A DNA stretch of 64,000 nt from positions 44,017,618 through 44,081,617 of the forward strand of contig JALGQZ010000008.1 of the NCBI GenBank assembly GCA_023105745.1, read 5' to 3'. The translations under genes were made by a program, and so were the position numbers. Position 1 is the stretch's first letter; each line of letters begins with the position of its first letter. Source of the DNA: Austropuccinia psidii. Taxonomy: Eukaryota; Basidiomycota; Pucciniomycetes; Pucciniales; Sphaerophragmiaceae. Of this stretch, positions 23,294 to 36,811 are shown in pieces. The notes under the pieces are model-generated. The model made no database searches and had not been told where the DNA came from. It saw nothing but the letters and a program-made list of their open reading frames with translations.

Positions 23294-25465
23294 TGTAAGG
23301 TTTGTCTATGAAACTCTTGATAATAGTAGAAATATCAAGAGTACTATGATTGTCCTCAGTAGAAATATATAATATGATAATATATTATAACCACAAAATT
23401 AAATATAATTATTAAAAATAATTATATAAACAAATAAATTTAATTATTATTATAAAATATAATAATAAAGAAAAAATATAATAATTATAATAAATTATAA
23501 TTATTCTATTATTGTTATAGTCACTGACAGTTATAACAATAAGAAGTGTAAAGCTCTTAATGAGAAAATTACACATGGAAAATATGAATATTAACCACTT
23601 ATAAATAATATAAATATAATTTCTAAAAGGATTAAAGCACAAACTGTGCAGAAATGATTCTTATAGAATAAAATTCTATATAAAAAAACTAATACTAGAT
23701 AAAGAAAGATATAGAACTTTAGAGAAAACTTACTTATAATATTTATTTAATACAACAAGTCAAACAACAACAGTTATTATATTAAATAATAATTATAAGT
23801 TAAAAACACGCCAAAAATCAATAATTTTAAAGATAAAACAACTTTTTATAATAAAAATTATGATTAAAGAGTCTTTAAGAGGAATTTGTGGATTTTCATA
23901 AGATATTTAAGATTATAATTTTATATAATAAAATGTATTATTGGTGATTACAACAATAATCTAAATTCTATGATTTCAATTCTTCAATTTTAATTAATAA
24001 AGAATAAAATAACTTGAGAATTACTTTAATAATAGGATTTTATATTTAATAAAGCTTTACCTGTTTAAATTTCTAATATGATTGGATTGATAAGAATGAT
24101 GGACAAAAACAGTGATGAAAAGACTCTTTTTATGTCTTCAAAGCAGCTCTCATGATTCATAATGAATATAGAGGGCGTGCTCAGGTCAAAACTGAAAAAC
24201 CATGCTTAAAAATAAAGTTCTTAACTTAAGGTAACTTATTTTTAATTCCAATTTAAAGTTTAACAGGGTTATTCTTAACTCCATGTAACTTTAATCCTCA
24301 TGTAAACTAATTATTTTAAGTTTTTAATATAAATAAACTTATCTATATTAAAGTTCATCACATGAACAACTTAAAAATAGAGCTTCAACCAGAAATCTCT
24401 TAAACTCAATTTTTAATTAATTTTTAAAGAAATTATAATTTTCTTTGAGATTTAATTAAAAGAGTAAATTTCCAGGCTAAATACCCAGGAAATTTATTTT
24501 TAAAAGATACTTAAAATTTAATTTATATACAGATAATATCAAATTGTAATCTGTGTGAGATTTTCAAGGAAATCCATTGAGAATTAGATTTTTAATGAAT
24601 TTTGGAAGTTATTGCTATTTTTCAACGTAAAATAGCAATACACACCAAACCTTAAGTTTTGATAAGGTTTTAATGCTTGTAACCTTAAAGGTTTAAGCTG
24701 AGTTAAGCTTTGAAAGTTCTTAAAACCTTAAATTCATGCCTGAATATTGAGATTTACCCTTTGGCAGCTTGAAATTCCTGTCTAAATTGGTATAAAACCA
24801 GTTTGAACTTTAATGTTGGATCAAAGTCTAATCTCAAAGTTTGAATAAGGTTGAAAATCCTCCAATACAGGTGGAAAACCTTGATTGAATCCTTGCAGAT
24901 CCAAAAAGTTGGGTACCTCACCTCTATTTGGTCTTTTTCCTTTGTCCCACCCTTCTGCATGGATTTTGCCCTTTTATTTATTTAAAGCCATACTATGGCC
25001 TTAAACCCTTTTAAATTGAGCTCACGCAGGATTTACATTCTGTATGGCAAATCCTTAGTCAATTAAGTAAATATACACAACACCTCAATTTTAACTAAAA
25101 TTTTGGTAAGTTTGCATAAGCCTTATGCAGCTTTAAATTTAAGCTTATTTAAGCTTAAGTTTAACAATTTAAAAAAAATGTTAAAAAAACTACATTAGTA
25201 CTGTGAGATTCTTAAATCTTCCAATAACATAGGAAATTAGTATTTTTGGGTATAACACCTTATGGATGTACCCTAGGTTATTTTTGGTGTGGAATCCAAA
25301 AATGACATAATATTTATAACTTTGTTTATCCAAAAAAATTTTTTACTTATTTTTTGTTATTTTTTATTTCAAATTCAATTACAAAGTCTGTTGAAGACAA
25401 ATTTAACTGTGTATAAAGTTATTTGTGGCCTTATGGGTATGTTATACATACCTCACAGGCTCACA
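23294..25465 (-). mobile_element. solo B-family LTR (2,172 bp)
   Basis: The - strand reads TGTGAGCCTGTGAGG...AAACCTTACA. It is flanked by AGGGG on both sides (23,289-23,293 and 25,466-25,470). There is no primer site or polypurine tract beside it, so it is a solo LTR left after LTR-LTR recombination. It sits within the left inverted end of the ORF-less element. Confidence 0.85.
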
Positions 25466-25470
25466 AGGGG

Positions 25471-28400
25471 TGGCAGGTGTAACCCAGGTCCAACCCAGCT
25501 TCCAACTTGCTATTATCAGTTGTGAATCTTCCAAGCCATATTTTCAAGATTCAGGAATAATTCACAAATTCAATTTAATTATGTAGCTTCTGTAAATCTC
25601 AAACAATCCTTTTCTCCACAAAATTTGTTGAGAGAAGAATCAAGAAATTTGAGATTAATATGAATCCATTGGCCATTAGTTTTTCTTTACTATTCTCAAA
25701 ATCAAAATACCCACTTGACTTATCTCCTATCATATCCTTCCTTTCATGTTTCTTCTTTCTCAGGAATTCCACTTTTCAGACCTCACAAATTCCAAATTTG
25801 GAAACATTTACATCGAAATAAATGACTTCAAGTGATTATCTATCATCATTTTCTCTGAACTACTCAAAAAAAAATTTATGTTTCATTATTATGTTCTCCA
25901 AAAAGCTGAATCAATCTTAATTTCTGGAAATACAGCTTAAATTAAGTTAAATCATGTCCCCCTTAAGGAATTTGGAATAAGTTTTCTAAGTTTCTTGTAG
26001 ATATTATATTTAAAAGAAATATCTCCCAAAAAAATTGATCAAGTATGTTTTTTTTCTCTTATCCCTCAAATCCAGTATATTTTTTCAAACTTGAGACCAA
26101 AAATGATTCCAAATTTCCCAAAATTTAAGAATAAATCACTTTCAAGCCCTTTTCCCATTATGAAAATAACTTGAGACCTCTAATGACCCAGAAATCTTTT
26201 CTTTCCATCTCAAATAACATTAAATATATCCAAAAATTTCAAAATAAGCTAATTGATGGAAATAAAACATAAAGTGTTATATAGCTCATACAAACGCTAT
26301 TAATAAGAGAAAAATAATTGTATTCCACTGGGGTGGGGGAATAAAATTTAAATTGGGATCTTCATGTTTTCTTTTATGGAGAAACATTAGCAGTCCTATA
26401 ATGATTTTTAGAATTAGAAACATGTTAAATAATTAATAACCATCCATCAAATTACCAGTTCAAGAAAAGAATGTTTGGCTTTAATATTTCAATTCTTCCT
26501 ATGAAAATGATAATAATTGGCTTTGAGGTATTTACTAAGCTTCCATAGCTTAGAAATAAGAAATAAATATTCAAAAATTTTTAAAGCCTGAAATATCAAA
26601 GAGGGAAGTCATTCTTTCAAAGCAAATTACCACTCATGAAATCAATATTAAAATTTCTCACACTTATTTTTTCCAAAAGAAGTATTTTTTACAAAATAAT
26701 CCTTTCAATTGAGTGTTAAATATATTTCATATTGACATCTTTGTACTAGTAATAAACGTATTACCATGATGATATTTCATGATGCACAATCATAATCTTC
26801 AATATTTGAAGAGGAATTATCAAGGTGAAAAATTTCTTGCAAAAGTTTATGCACTTTCATATAAATATTTCGATATAATTGGAAACAAAAAAAAACATCA
26901 ATGCTTCTGTCAAAATGGATATCTTTATAGATTTTTAGGACTGAATTGAGCGCTTTATAATAATAATCAAATACAAAAATATCATTTAGTGGTCAGAATA
27001 ATATACTTGGTTTCAAAGCTTCCCCCCAATTTTGAGACTCTTATAGAATATTAATCATGATAATCATTTTCCAAAACCTGCAGGGATCATATTAAGATTG
27101 ATATAATGATCTCAAATTGGTATCAAGACTGATATTTTTCAATAATATCACTTCATTACTGAATTTAAAATAGTTTTCACATGGTATTTATTTCCTCAAA
27201 CTGAAAGGTCCAACATATGATTCTTCCAAGAAACCACCTCCCAGATATTTTTAAGGATTGGTACCCTTTGAGTGTAACTTATAAGCAGACAGATTTGAAT
27301 ATTTTTTCCTTTTTCCTTTGAAAAATGTATAGCATATTTCAGTTTATTAATTTTAATATTCATATGGCCTTATAGATTTAGTGAGCTATACACAAGCTAA
27401 TAGTCAAAATCTCAATCTGCGCAAAAGGGAACTGGAAATGAGTTTTATGATAAAATAGTTATGTTGGAACCTTGAAATTACTCTTTTAAACTAGAAATCT
27501 CCTTCATAATTTGTGAAACTCATCTAAATATATATTCATTTATATTTCTTAATTATGAGCTGGTACTAGCTTTTTTATTTGCCATTTTTTCATCTACTAT
27601 CAATTCAGCCCAATTATATGAAAAACTCAAATGTGTAAAAAATAAATATCATTTTCTTTCTTTCTTCCATAATCACTTCCATCAGCGTTTTCAATAATGG
27701 GAGAATTGAAACTGAAAGTTTGGATCATCATCATACAAAATTGTTTCATACAAATTTATGTTCCCATACAGGAGAAACTCTAAATTTCCCTTTAAAGACA
27801 TTTTGATTTTTGAAAATTTTGTTACTAAAATGGAAACAATGCAAAATAATTTCACAGTAACAGCCTATGGCCTTTTTGTTTTTCTTTATTGAGAAAACAA
27901 TTCTCCAAGAAATTTAAGACAATTTTAAACCCCATTTTTTGGCTTTTCATCCCAGTGGAAACAGTCATCAAATTATCATTACTATACTATCTAACTTTAG
28001 AGACTAAATAACATGAATTGACAGGAGGCATCTTTGAAGTAGAAAATTTCAACATTTTTGAGAACAGAATATTGTCATCAATGTCTCTATGTACATGTTT
28101 GGAATCTGATAAAAATTTCTTATCTCAATGAAATCACTCAGTATAAATTCTCCAGCTATTCAAGTCAGATAATATATGGGTATCCCTTGATATTTCCTTA
28201 GAAAGTGTGAAATAAACTGGTAAAAGGTCAAACTTTTTGCTCATTTGGAAAAACAATAATGCCTCCAGAAGTGATAATATTAGAAATTGGCTCATGAAGA
28301 TCTTTCTGTGTTGGTCTTTGGCTTCATTTGAAATATGTATATAATAAATTTGAACCTTCATTCAAATTTGCCTCAAACCTGTGTCCAACCCACATGCACT

Positions 28401-28780
28401 GGCCATGATGTGGTCCAGTTGAACATAAGCTGGATAAAGGATTAATAAAAAATGGAATCTTATTGTAAAATCTTTTATTGAAAAAACAACAAGAGTCAAT
28501 TTGAGTTTATTGATTCAGATCACTGACACCTAACACCTATTGAGATATTTAAATAACAATCCTCTATTGTATTGTCAATAATTTTGATAAAAATGATATA
28601 ATTAAGCTTTGAAATTTTTTCCATGTCTTTTAATGATGATGAGATATTAATGTTAATTACAAATTAAAATTTAAACTCAATATATTTAAATCCATAGGAA
28701 TCTATTACATCCAAATCAATTGGTTTTCATACATGTAAAAATTGCTAAATAACCTTCCCACCTCATGTTCCTACACTATT
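25471..28780. other. AT-rich body of the ORF-less element
   Basis: About 3.3 kb without a recognisable gene, LTR end or gag-pol similarity. A short GC-richer patch near 28,385-28,425 (GTCCAACCCAC) echoes the inverted ends. Nothing else is supported. Confidence 0.5.
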
Positions 28781-29830
28781 TTTGATAATTTTGTAATTAA
28801 CTTTATCTCATTACACTGTTTTAATTTTACTTTTATCTATTTTTTGTGACGATTTCTCATATTTAATCAATAAATTGCAATCGTTTTCATCTTTGTAATT
28901 TGGGAATGGTTGTTATCAATATTTGCTTCATTTTTATAAAACTATTATTCTCTTATTCTCGTATACTTTGCTTCCTTTTTAAATTTATGGCTGATTTCAA
29001 TTCTTCATTTAATTTCATTGTCTCATAGCTTCTTCCTTTCTCTTCAATTTTTCATTTTGATTTAGTTTTAGTAACTTTTTTCTATTTTCATTTCATTGGT
29101 TTTTAAATTTCGAATTTGTTGAGTTTTCTTTTTATGTTGTTTTTTATTTCTTTGAAATTCATTGGATTTTTTTGAACTTTCTAAATTTTGATTAATTCCT
29201 TTTCATTTCTAATGTTATCAATTTTTTTTTTAATTTCTTCTTTTCTTTTTTAATATTTTTTTTTCAATTTTTATTATATTCCTCTTTAATTCCTTTTTTT
29301 TCAAGCTTGGTTTCTTATGGGTGTAAATACTCCAAATCAGTGCATTTGCACTGATTTGGAGTATCTGCACCGATAAAAAAATTATAAAAAAACAAATTAC
29401 AAAAAAATTTTAAAAATCCAAAAAAATTCACACTGAAATTAAAGTAAAAAATCAACCATATTCAAAACAAAGAAACTTAAAAAGAAATGAGCAAAGCATA
29501 TAAAAAACATGCAGAATAAATCAAAAAAAAAAACCCAAAAAAATGGATAAAATCAAATAAAAAACACAAGAAGTTTTTATTTTTTGGAATAAATATAAAA
29601 TATGACAAAAAAACCAACTAAAAAAATATCAAAGGAAAAAAAAGTTAGTAAGATTTTGAAAAAATTACAAGAAGAAAAAATAAATAAAAGAAAAGTGAAG
29701 GAATGGGAAAAAAGTCAATTTTTTGTGAACCATTCAAAAAGAAGTTTGTATAAATATCAGAAAGCCCCAAAGCTTAGTGAGGAAAACAGTGCTATAGATA
29801 ATAGAAAGGGAAACGATAAATTTCAATTTG
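28781..29830. other. T-rich to A-rich strand switch around a hairpin
   Basis: The + strand is strongly T-rich from about 28,790 to 29,330 and strongly A-rich from about 29,372 to 29,830. The switch point is the perfect-core hairpin at 29,320-29,371. The two halves are loosely complementary, so this may be an eroded fold-back structure. Confidence 0.5.
29320..29371. repeat. 25-bp-arm palindrome
   Basis: The arms 29,320-29,344 and 29,347-29,371 pair at 23 of 25 positions with a 2-base loop. The inner 16 bases (ACTCCAAATCAGTGCA and its complement) are perfect. No related copy was seen elsewhere in the window. Confidence 0.85.
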
Positions 29831-30880
29831 AAAAAGAAATGTGAGTTTTTCCTTTGAAACAAGCTTCCTCATGTTTATTATTTGCACTTCTGTTTGGAAA
29901 GAAATTGTGTAATAAAGAACATTTAAGCTAAAAGGAATAATTTAAAAGAATGAATTAACATTTATGGAGATAAATAACTGATATAAGAGGTCAAGAGGCT
30001 GAACAAGAAATAAGAACCATAAAATTCAATACTTGCATTGTTTGTAAATTTGCCTATAGAAAATGTTTGATAAAATGAATTGAATGTGAAGGATAATGAG
30101 GTATTCAAAACAACACATAGAAATTTGAAAATGAATCGGCTTAGCCTAAATAAGTCAAACTTTTACTTCTCTGAGCAATGATCAATCTCAAAACACTGGT
30201 AAATTTAAGCTGGAATATATCTTTAATAATGCAAGTTTTGCAATACATTGACAAACTCTTATGAATCTGGAAGAACAGAATGAGATTAATATTTTGAATA
30301 ATAGGAATAAGAGTACAAATATTCAAAAGGAAGTATACAACTACATATTTAGAAATATAAATTGCTAGCTATTAAGCTTCAAGCACTTGTGAAAAGTATT
30401 GGTTGGACATAAATATAGGATATTGATGAGTAATAAGAAAAAGAAATGTTTATATATCAATAGTTAGGAAATCCTTTCCCTATACCTTTTAAAAGGTGTA
30501 GAAAGTATGTCAGAGGATATAAAAAATGATATGGTGGAAAATATGAATGGATAATGTTTCAGTTTTGCCTTTAAAAACAGGTAAAAGTTATTGTTTTGGT
30601 AATGGTTGGACTTGTTAAGTGAGGTTATTCTTTCAATAAAGAGGTAAAACGGAATGAATGTGAATATTTTCATTACAATTCAATAAGAGAGGTTTCTTTT
30701 CCTGTTCAAAATGATTTCCATTCAAGATCCCCTTAAATTAATGAATGTTGAAAATGTTTTTTATAAGGACACAAAAAAATATCATGGAAGATCTATAATC
30801 TTCTATTTCAATTGAGTTAAATTATTAATGTCCAAATATGTGGCTGAAAGTATCAGCAAAAATATCTCAACATTAGAGCC
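29831..30880. other. AT-rich, no gene seen
   Basis: No open frame with recognisable composition or motif, and no LTR ends. It is the right part of the ORF-less element. Confidence 0.5.
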
Positions 30881-30935
30881 AAGGTTGAGACCCAGGTTGA
30901 AAGCAGGTTGGACCTGCTACCCCTTCCAGAGGGGG

Positions 30936-32123
30936 AATCTTTTTTTCATGGTTGATGTACTTATTAGGTATGTTAAATTCCTATTTCAACATATAAATGG
31001 TTTTTATGACTTCTAAATCATTATTTAAAGCCTTCACTACTGAAGGTAGGCCATTCCTATAGTCTTAAAATGTCTTTAAAGCTAATGATATCTTACAGTT
31101 ATGCATTATGACTTTGAATTTTATGATGATACAAGTAATGATTATTCAAATTCAACATATTTATGTCAATAATTGGTGTAGAATTTCTTGCTAACTCATT
31201 TTTTGAGGATATGTTATTAATTCTTGATTGAATATCATTCTTTGATTAAATTCTTACTTTATCACTGTTTTTAAATTTCTTTTGGAAAAGATATGCATTG
31301 TGAACAGTTTAATTTTCCACAATTTGGGCTTGTATTCTAAGTTCCTTTAACGTTTTAGCTATAAAATAGATAAAATTATCATCTGGCTGATTAAGAAATG
31401 TGACTTTGGAATCTATCCTCTCACAAGTATTTCTTAAAGAAAAAAATATTATCTTTATTTATATTTTATAGACCAACAAAGGTTTTTTGAGATTATTTTG
31501 CTTAAAAAATTTCTTTACCCAGAATCCGCTGAGTATTTTCAAGAATTTGGAGTGTTTTTTTTAAATTTCTTTATAACAAGCTCTACAAAATTCTTACTTT
31601 TTGAGCTCGATCAAGCCTCTTTTGATGCTTATCTTTTCCTTTTGGGGGAATCTGTAGCTCTGAGGGAAGGGGTTGTTTGATTTGGCTTTTACCTTTCCAT
31701 CTTGATTGTTCTTTTGTGCTGTATTGTACTTTTTTCAGCTTTTAAGGGCTTCTTCTAGCTTTTAAAGGCTTTGGGGCTGTCCTTATTCTGGTTCAAAGCC
31801 TTTTTCGTATCCTCTGAAAAAATTATCTGGTTTCTAAACCAATATTTAATCTTTTGTACTGAGTCTGAAAAATCTCCACTGCTTTTGCTTTGGAACCTTT
31901 CAGGTCTTACAACAGTAATAGAATTTATGCAATCTTCTTCACTTCCAGTAAGAGTATTGAAAGCTCTGATTAACGTTTGGGAGATGGTGGAAGGTTTGGA
32001 ATCCTCCAATTGTGCCTCTCCTCTGGGCTGAAATTCTTGTCTTTTGGATTTATTACTGGAGTTTCTTGGTCCAGATCCAATTGGTTGGATGAAGTGATTG
32101 CTCACACTTCAACTAGGAGTCAT
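30936..32123 (-). pseudogene. B3 gag, N-terminal part
   Basis: The ATG at 32,123 (- strand) begins MTPS and then hits TGA. The same frame is open from 32,105 to 31,755 (SNHFIQP..., a Ser/Gln/Arg-rich gag N-terminus similar to B1 58,485-58,832). Near 31,050 the text matches the WPTLSGEG segment of B1 gag. The right edge of the inverted-end element interrupts it. Decayed. Confidence 0.55.
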
Positions 32124-32822
32124 TAAAAGTATATTTAACTCAGATTTTAATAAGAAATCAATTACATTAACCTTCTGGTACTTCAAAGGTCCCTTATGTA
32201 ATTAATCCCCTTGGCCTTGGCCTTATTTGAATTTCAATGCTTGATTCAGAGTTGCTAGCATCAGAATTATCTTCTTTTGCAGAGGATACTAGAATGGATA
32301 TTCTTTATATATTTTTTTATAAAAAGAGAAAATCCTCAACAGATAAGCTTATTAAATGAAGCTGTTAAGCTTTAATTTATGACAAATTATGTCAGAAATA
32401 AATAAATTTTTGAAAAATTGAAGGAATATAGATATTATGAGTTTGTTATTTTATCATGACTTTTCTTGAATGAATTTCCAATGAATAATTAATATTGAAA
32501 AAATATAATTATAAACAAAGTTATATCAGTATTAGATTTTATACCAGAATAACTCAACGAATAACTTTCAAGTATTTGACTTTAAATAGAAACTAGAAAT
32601 CAAAAAATATTATTCCAAATTGCTCAATTATATATTTTTTTGAAAATATTCTGAATTGAATAATATTTTTAAACAAACAATCATTGTTAAAAAGGGTTAT
32701 ATCCCCAAAAACGCCAAATATTTGGATAAACATGAAAGATTTATGCCAAAAAATGGCAAAATAAGGTTGATAATACAATTGAAGTCCAAAACACTGGTTG
32801 AAATCACAGCTTTCACCCCAAA
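32124..32822 (-). other. B3 leader, eroded upstream exon and primer site
   Basis: A CTAG acceptor-like site at 32,289 is followed by a segment (32,288 down to about 32,190) similar to the B1 exon at 58,885-59,028, but beginning TA rather than TG. The primer-site text TTTTGGGGTGAAAG lies at 32,822 next to the LTR. A + strand 72-codon frame here is a shadow. Confidence 0.4.
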
Positions 32823-32947
32823 AGTAGGTTTTAACTATGATATTCTTGATAATATTGATATTAATCAAAATTAATATGCCTATCCTCAGTAGAAATAAGA
32901 TAAAATGAATCATTATGGCCAAAATTACTATAATTATCAACAATAAT
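32823..32947 (-). mobile_element. B3 5' LTR, part beside the primer site
   Basis: 120 bases match the start of the solo LTR at 23,294 (TCTTGATAAT... and CCTCAGTAGAAATA), followed by ATAAT, the target duplication of B1. The LTR resumes at 61,333. Confidence 0.65.
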
Positions 32948-34854
32948 TGTAAGATTTTACTATGAAACTGATGATAATATTACTATTAATCAACAGTACT
33001 ATGTCTGTTCTTATGAAATATAATAATAAAATATTATTATAGCCACAATTAAATAATTAAAGAATTATTTCTTTCACTTGTTAAACACTACTAGTTCTTT
33101 TAACAATGAGCAGTAATTGTCTACAAGAATCAATTACAAGAAGAACTTAATAATAAAAACTTCTTTATTAAAATAATAAAATTATCTTTTGCAAGAATAA
33201 TTATAAAGATAATTCTTGAAGAAAACTAATTTTAGAGAAAAAATTTAAGAATTAAAGATAAATGACTCACTTATACTCCAAAGAACTTATTGAAAGATTT
33301 AAGTAGAGAAATTTGATGTAGAATTGTGGATTTTAGGGATCAAAATGATTTATAGCAGGATTACAACAATATATAGCTGGATTCCATTATTTCACGTCTC
33401 TCTGATTGATTCTGAAAGAATTAAAACACTTAAGAAAAGTTTTACTAATACTTACTTGTTGGTAACAATGATATAACTGGATAATAAGATGATTTGATAT
33501 GGAAAAACAGTAAGAGGAGGCCTCTTTTAAGTTAACAACAGCTCACAGAGGCGTGCAATGGAGCATACTGAAAAACCAGTGAATGAGAAAACAATAAACC
33601 CTTTTGGATTATTGATTGCATCATCTGTTGTCACATAAGATTATCATAATTACTTAATTAATACTTTTTATGTGACTACCAACCCCAATATGGTCAAGAA
33701 TAAGAGGAGCAACATCTGTAAATCTTCTTTTATTCCAAAATAATCATTGATTCCTAAAGGTTATCAATGTTATTTGTAATTTCATCACAGGTTGTAATTA
33801 CTGTGAATTTTTGAAGATTCAGTGTTTCATGTAGAATAGTCAAAAATGAACTGTAAGTAAAAGGTTTAATCTTACTAGTAAAGCCATAATTATTTTTGGT
33901 TGTACCATAGATAATACAGTTCTCCATTTGTCCTGAATGTTTCAGAGAGATTTATCAAGAATTGTACTTTTAATGAATTTTTGAAGTTTTTACCTCATTT
34001 CTACATAGAATTGCAAATATCAGTGTTTAACTGGTTGCTATGAGGTAACTCAATGAATACAAGTCCAAAAATGTTTACAATTACTCTCTTGGGGTGTATC
34101 CATGGAAAGTCATTAGAAATTGACATGCTTATAGGAGTCTAAGTAGCTCTTTACCTCCTTGGCACGTCAAAATAGCAGGTTATTTGCTATTTTCTTAAGA
34201 TTTACTGTAGTTGAAACATGGTAACCAAGTTCCCAAAGTGTTTTAGTTTACTAATTGGGCCAAGATTGCCCATGGATCCAAGCTTTGGAGCTGTCCAAAC
34301 CTCTTAGGCCTCAGAAGTTGGGTACCCTGGCTCTTTTTGATGTCTTTTGTCCACCTTGCCTATTTCTCATGTCAAAATAGAAAATTAAGCTTCAAGTGAG
34401 ATATCCACTATGGGTGTACCAAACGTCCATTTACAAATACCATGATATCAAGTTCCCAAAACATGCATAACAATATTCTCAGTGTATATGTAACATGGGA
34501 TTTCTCACATTCCCATTATTTTGGTGTGAAATTAAGAAAAGAAAATTTTTCACCAATCTTTTATGTGGTATTGATGATGTGGTATTGAAGTATTTTCCAT
34601 ATTACCACCTCAAAGAGTTAATTTGAGCTTGGTCACTCTATGGAGCTACCCTAGGTGAATTTTTTGTGTAGAATCCAAATCTGGCCTTAAATTCATGGAT
34701 TTACTTACTCAATAAAAGGTTATTCATCTTTTCTGAAATCAAAAATAATTAATTGTGGATATATGCATGACTTATGAAATATGTATAATTCAGAATTTAT
34801 TTTTAAGATAATTGTGGCCTATTTAGGTATGTAAAATATACCTCAAGGCTCACA
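32948..34854 (-). repeat. B1 3' LTR
   Basis: The - strand reads TGTGAGCCTTGAGG...AAAATCTTACA. It aligns along its length to 59,417-61,327. No gene inside. Confidence 0.9.
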
Positions 34855-34866
34855 TTCCATCCCACC
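34855..34866 (-). promoter_or_regulatory. B1 polypurine tract
   Basis: GGTGGGATGGAA on the - strand, directly before the 3' LTR. Confidence 0.7.
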
Positions 34867-34993
34867 AAAAAAAGCTGTACTACAATTTTATCAATTGTAT
34901 GAAGAATAAAAGCCCCAAAGGGGGTTAATGTCCACTGTCCAGCCTCTTTACATCACTCAGGTCAAGTAATTCCAAGCACATTTATAGACATAT

Positions 34994-36811
34994 TCAGGCT
35001 TGTGGCCTTCTTTCATGTGTAAATCTTCTTAAGAGTTTATCTGAGTCAGGTATTTCTGATTCTGCCAGCCATTCATCTTCATGCACTGGATTTCTATATC
35101 TGAAAAGATATTCTCTCTTATTTTTACCCCTAAGTCTCCTTTCTTTAATGACTTTCTTTATCTTTTTGTCTTCATTCTGTTCCACTGGTGGTACAGTTAA
35201 AGGAGTTGGGTTTCTTAAAGGAAACAATTCTTTGTCAGATGGTTGATAAGGATTTATCAAGCTGACTGGAAAGGTGGGGTGTTTATTTTACAATTCAGCA
35301 CTCAATTCCACTTGAGCTGCATTGTTTTCATGTAAGGCAACAATAAAAAAAGGTCCTACATAAGAATCTTTAAGTTTTTTTTGGGACTTTGATATTATTA
35401 AAATTCAAGGTTGAAACTAGAAAGAAGTCCCCTACTTTGAAGTCTGGTACTTTATGACTCTTGTACCACTTCTGTTTTGCATAATCAAAAGCATCAGTCA
35501 TACACTGTTTTGCATGATGTTTTACTTTATCAAGCATTATATTGAAGCTGGAAGCTGTAGGATTAATTTCAACCAAGTCTTTCCTCAGTGTGTCTGCTGG
35601 GAGTCTTGGATTCCATCCTTTTTCTAACATAACAGGAGTTTATCCTGTGGAAGAATGGACTGATGTCTTATATGACAATTTTAATGCAGGTATAAAAGTG
35701 CACCAGTCATGGGTAAAGCCATCTGAGTCTTTGAATTCTAACCCATAAGCACAAAATCTCTTGATCATGTCTTCTAAAGGTTGAATCATTCTGTCTGCTA
35801 GCCCATCTTTTTGAGGGTGATATGCTGTAGAGAATGATAACTTAGTCCCAAACAATCTATGAAGATTGGTCCAAAGTGCAGATGTGAACTTGGGATCTCT
35901 GTCACTTATGATATTCTTAAATAATCCTGTATGGGAAATAACTCTACTCCATAGAAGAAGAGCTGTATCCATAGCAGTGTCATCTTTATGAAATGGTAAG
36001 AGTATGGGAGTCTTGCTATATCTGTCTACAATGAGTAAACAAGCATTATAACCTTTGTCACCACTCGGAGGAAGTGATGTGACCCAATACATGTGAACAA
36101 CTTCCCAAGGGGATTTTGGTTCTTGAATATGGATCATAACTCCAAATTTCTTGCCTGTACTCCTGTTTCCTTTTTGGCATCTGTGACAGGTATGGCAATA
36201 TTTTATGGTTTCTTTTCTCCAAGATGGCCACCATGCACAGTTTTTCACTTTTTCAAGTGTTCTGTCTTCTGACAGGTGTCCAGAGTAGATGCTATCATGG
36301 CATTCATGAAGGATGGTATTGATAAGCCATCTGCTGCATAATTTCATTACACAAGAATGTTTGGTTCTGTGGTAAATAATCCCATCAAACAAGTGAAATC
36401 TTCCTTCAGAATAGGAATTTTTCCAAACTTCATCCAATGCATTGACTAAAGATGTATCTTTGCAGTCTTTATCTAATAAAGAAGTCAAGATATGGCAATT
36501 CTTGTCTTGCTTATAAGATTCTCTGACTTCTTCAAAGAATTCAGTCCCAATATCAGTTATGTTAATTACTTCAATTGGAATTTGAGGTTCCGCTTTCAAA
36601 GGTACATAAGCTGGGTTTTCAGGAGTGTTGGCTAATGCCCACCCGCTAAGTCCATCAGCATTCTTGTGAATGTTTCCTGCTTTGTGAACTATAGTCATAT
36701 TCCCTCTATATTCTTGAATGGCTATTTGCCATCTCAACATATGTCTGTTGGGAGTTTTCATGTTAAGAAGTGATTTCACTGCATTACAGTCAGTTATCAC
36801 TTCAAACACAC
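34994..36811 (-). pseudogene. B1 RNase H C-terminus, integrase, chromodomain-like tail
   Basis: From the A1 junction leftward: end of RNase H ([14 protein letters not shown]), spacer, HHCC zinc domain (HECHD..SGHL, CHTCHRC) and integrase core (VDRYSK, SDRDPKF). The DX35E glutamate is replaced by aspartate (GLADRM, GAC at 35,793-35,795). AAA has become TAA near 35,640. An extra base in an A run near 35,395 shifts the frame before the last part. 34,994-35,260 reads a chromodomain-like REYLFRYRN..EDEWLAESEIPD. Not functional. Confidence 0.85.
36807..36811. repeat. A1 target-site duplication, left
   Basis: CACAC here and CATAC at 46,240-46,244. Counting the duplicated bases once, the B1 RNase H frame runs on across the junction without a shift. 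Confidence 0.75.

Larger units (their letters stand above)
23279..30935. mobile_element. ORF-less element with inverted ends, holding a solo LTR
   Basis: The left end (CCAGAAGGGG, then TGGCAGGT after the solo LTR) and the right end, read in reverse (TGGAAGGGGTAGCAGGT), match over about 16 bases with further CAACC similarity inside. The flanks AAATCTAT (23,271) and GAATCTTT (30,935) agree at 6 of 8 bases. Without the solo LTR it is about 5.5 kb, AT-rich and without a believable ORF. B3 gag homology lies on both sides. It could be a non-autonomous TIR transposon. The superfamily is unknown. Confidence 0.4.

Noticed and set aside
25471..28780. Host gene in the AT-rich stretch
   Set aside because: No ORF over about 75 codons, no consistent exon-like coding stretch, and no motif seen.
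29320..29371. Palindrome as a bacterial-type terminator
   Set aside because: The context is a eukaryotic (fungal) transposon nest with spliceosomal-type introns. There is no gene in front of it.
29602..29844. 80-codon Lys-rich + strand ORF
   Set aside because: It lies in a strongly A-rich stretch where AAA/AAG codons arise by composition. No motif or homologue in the window.
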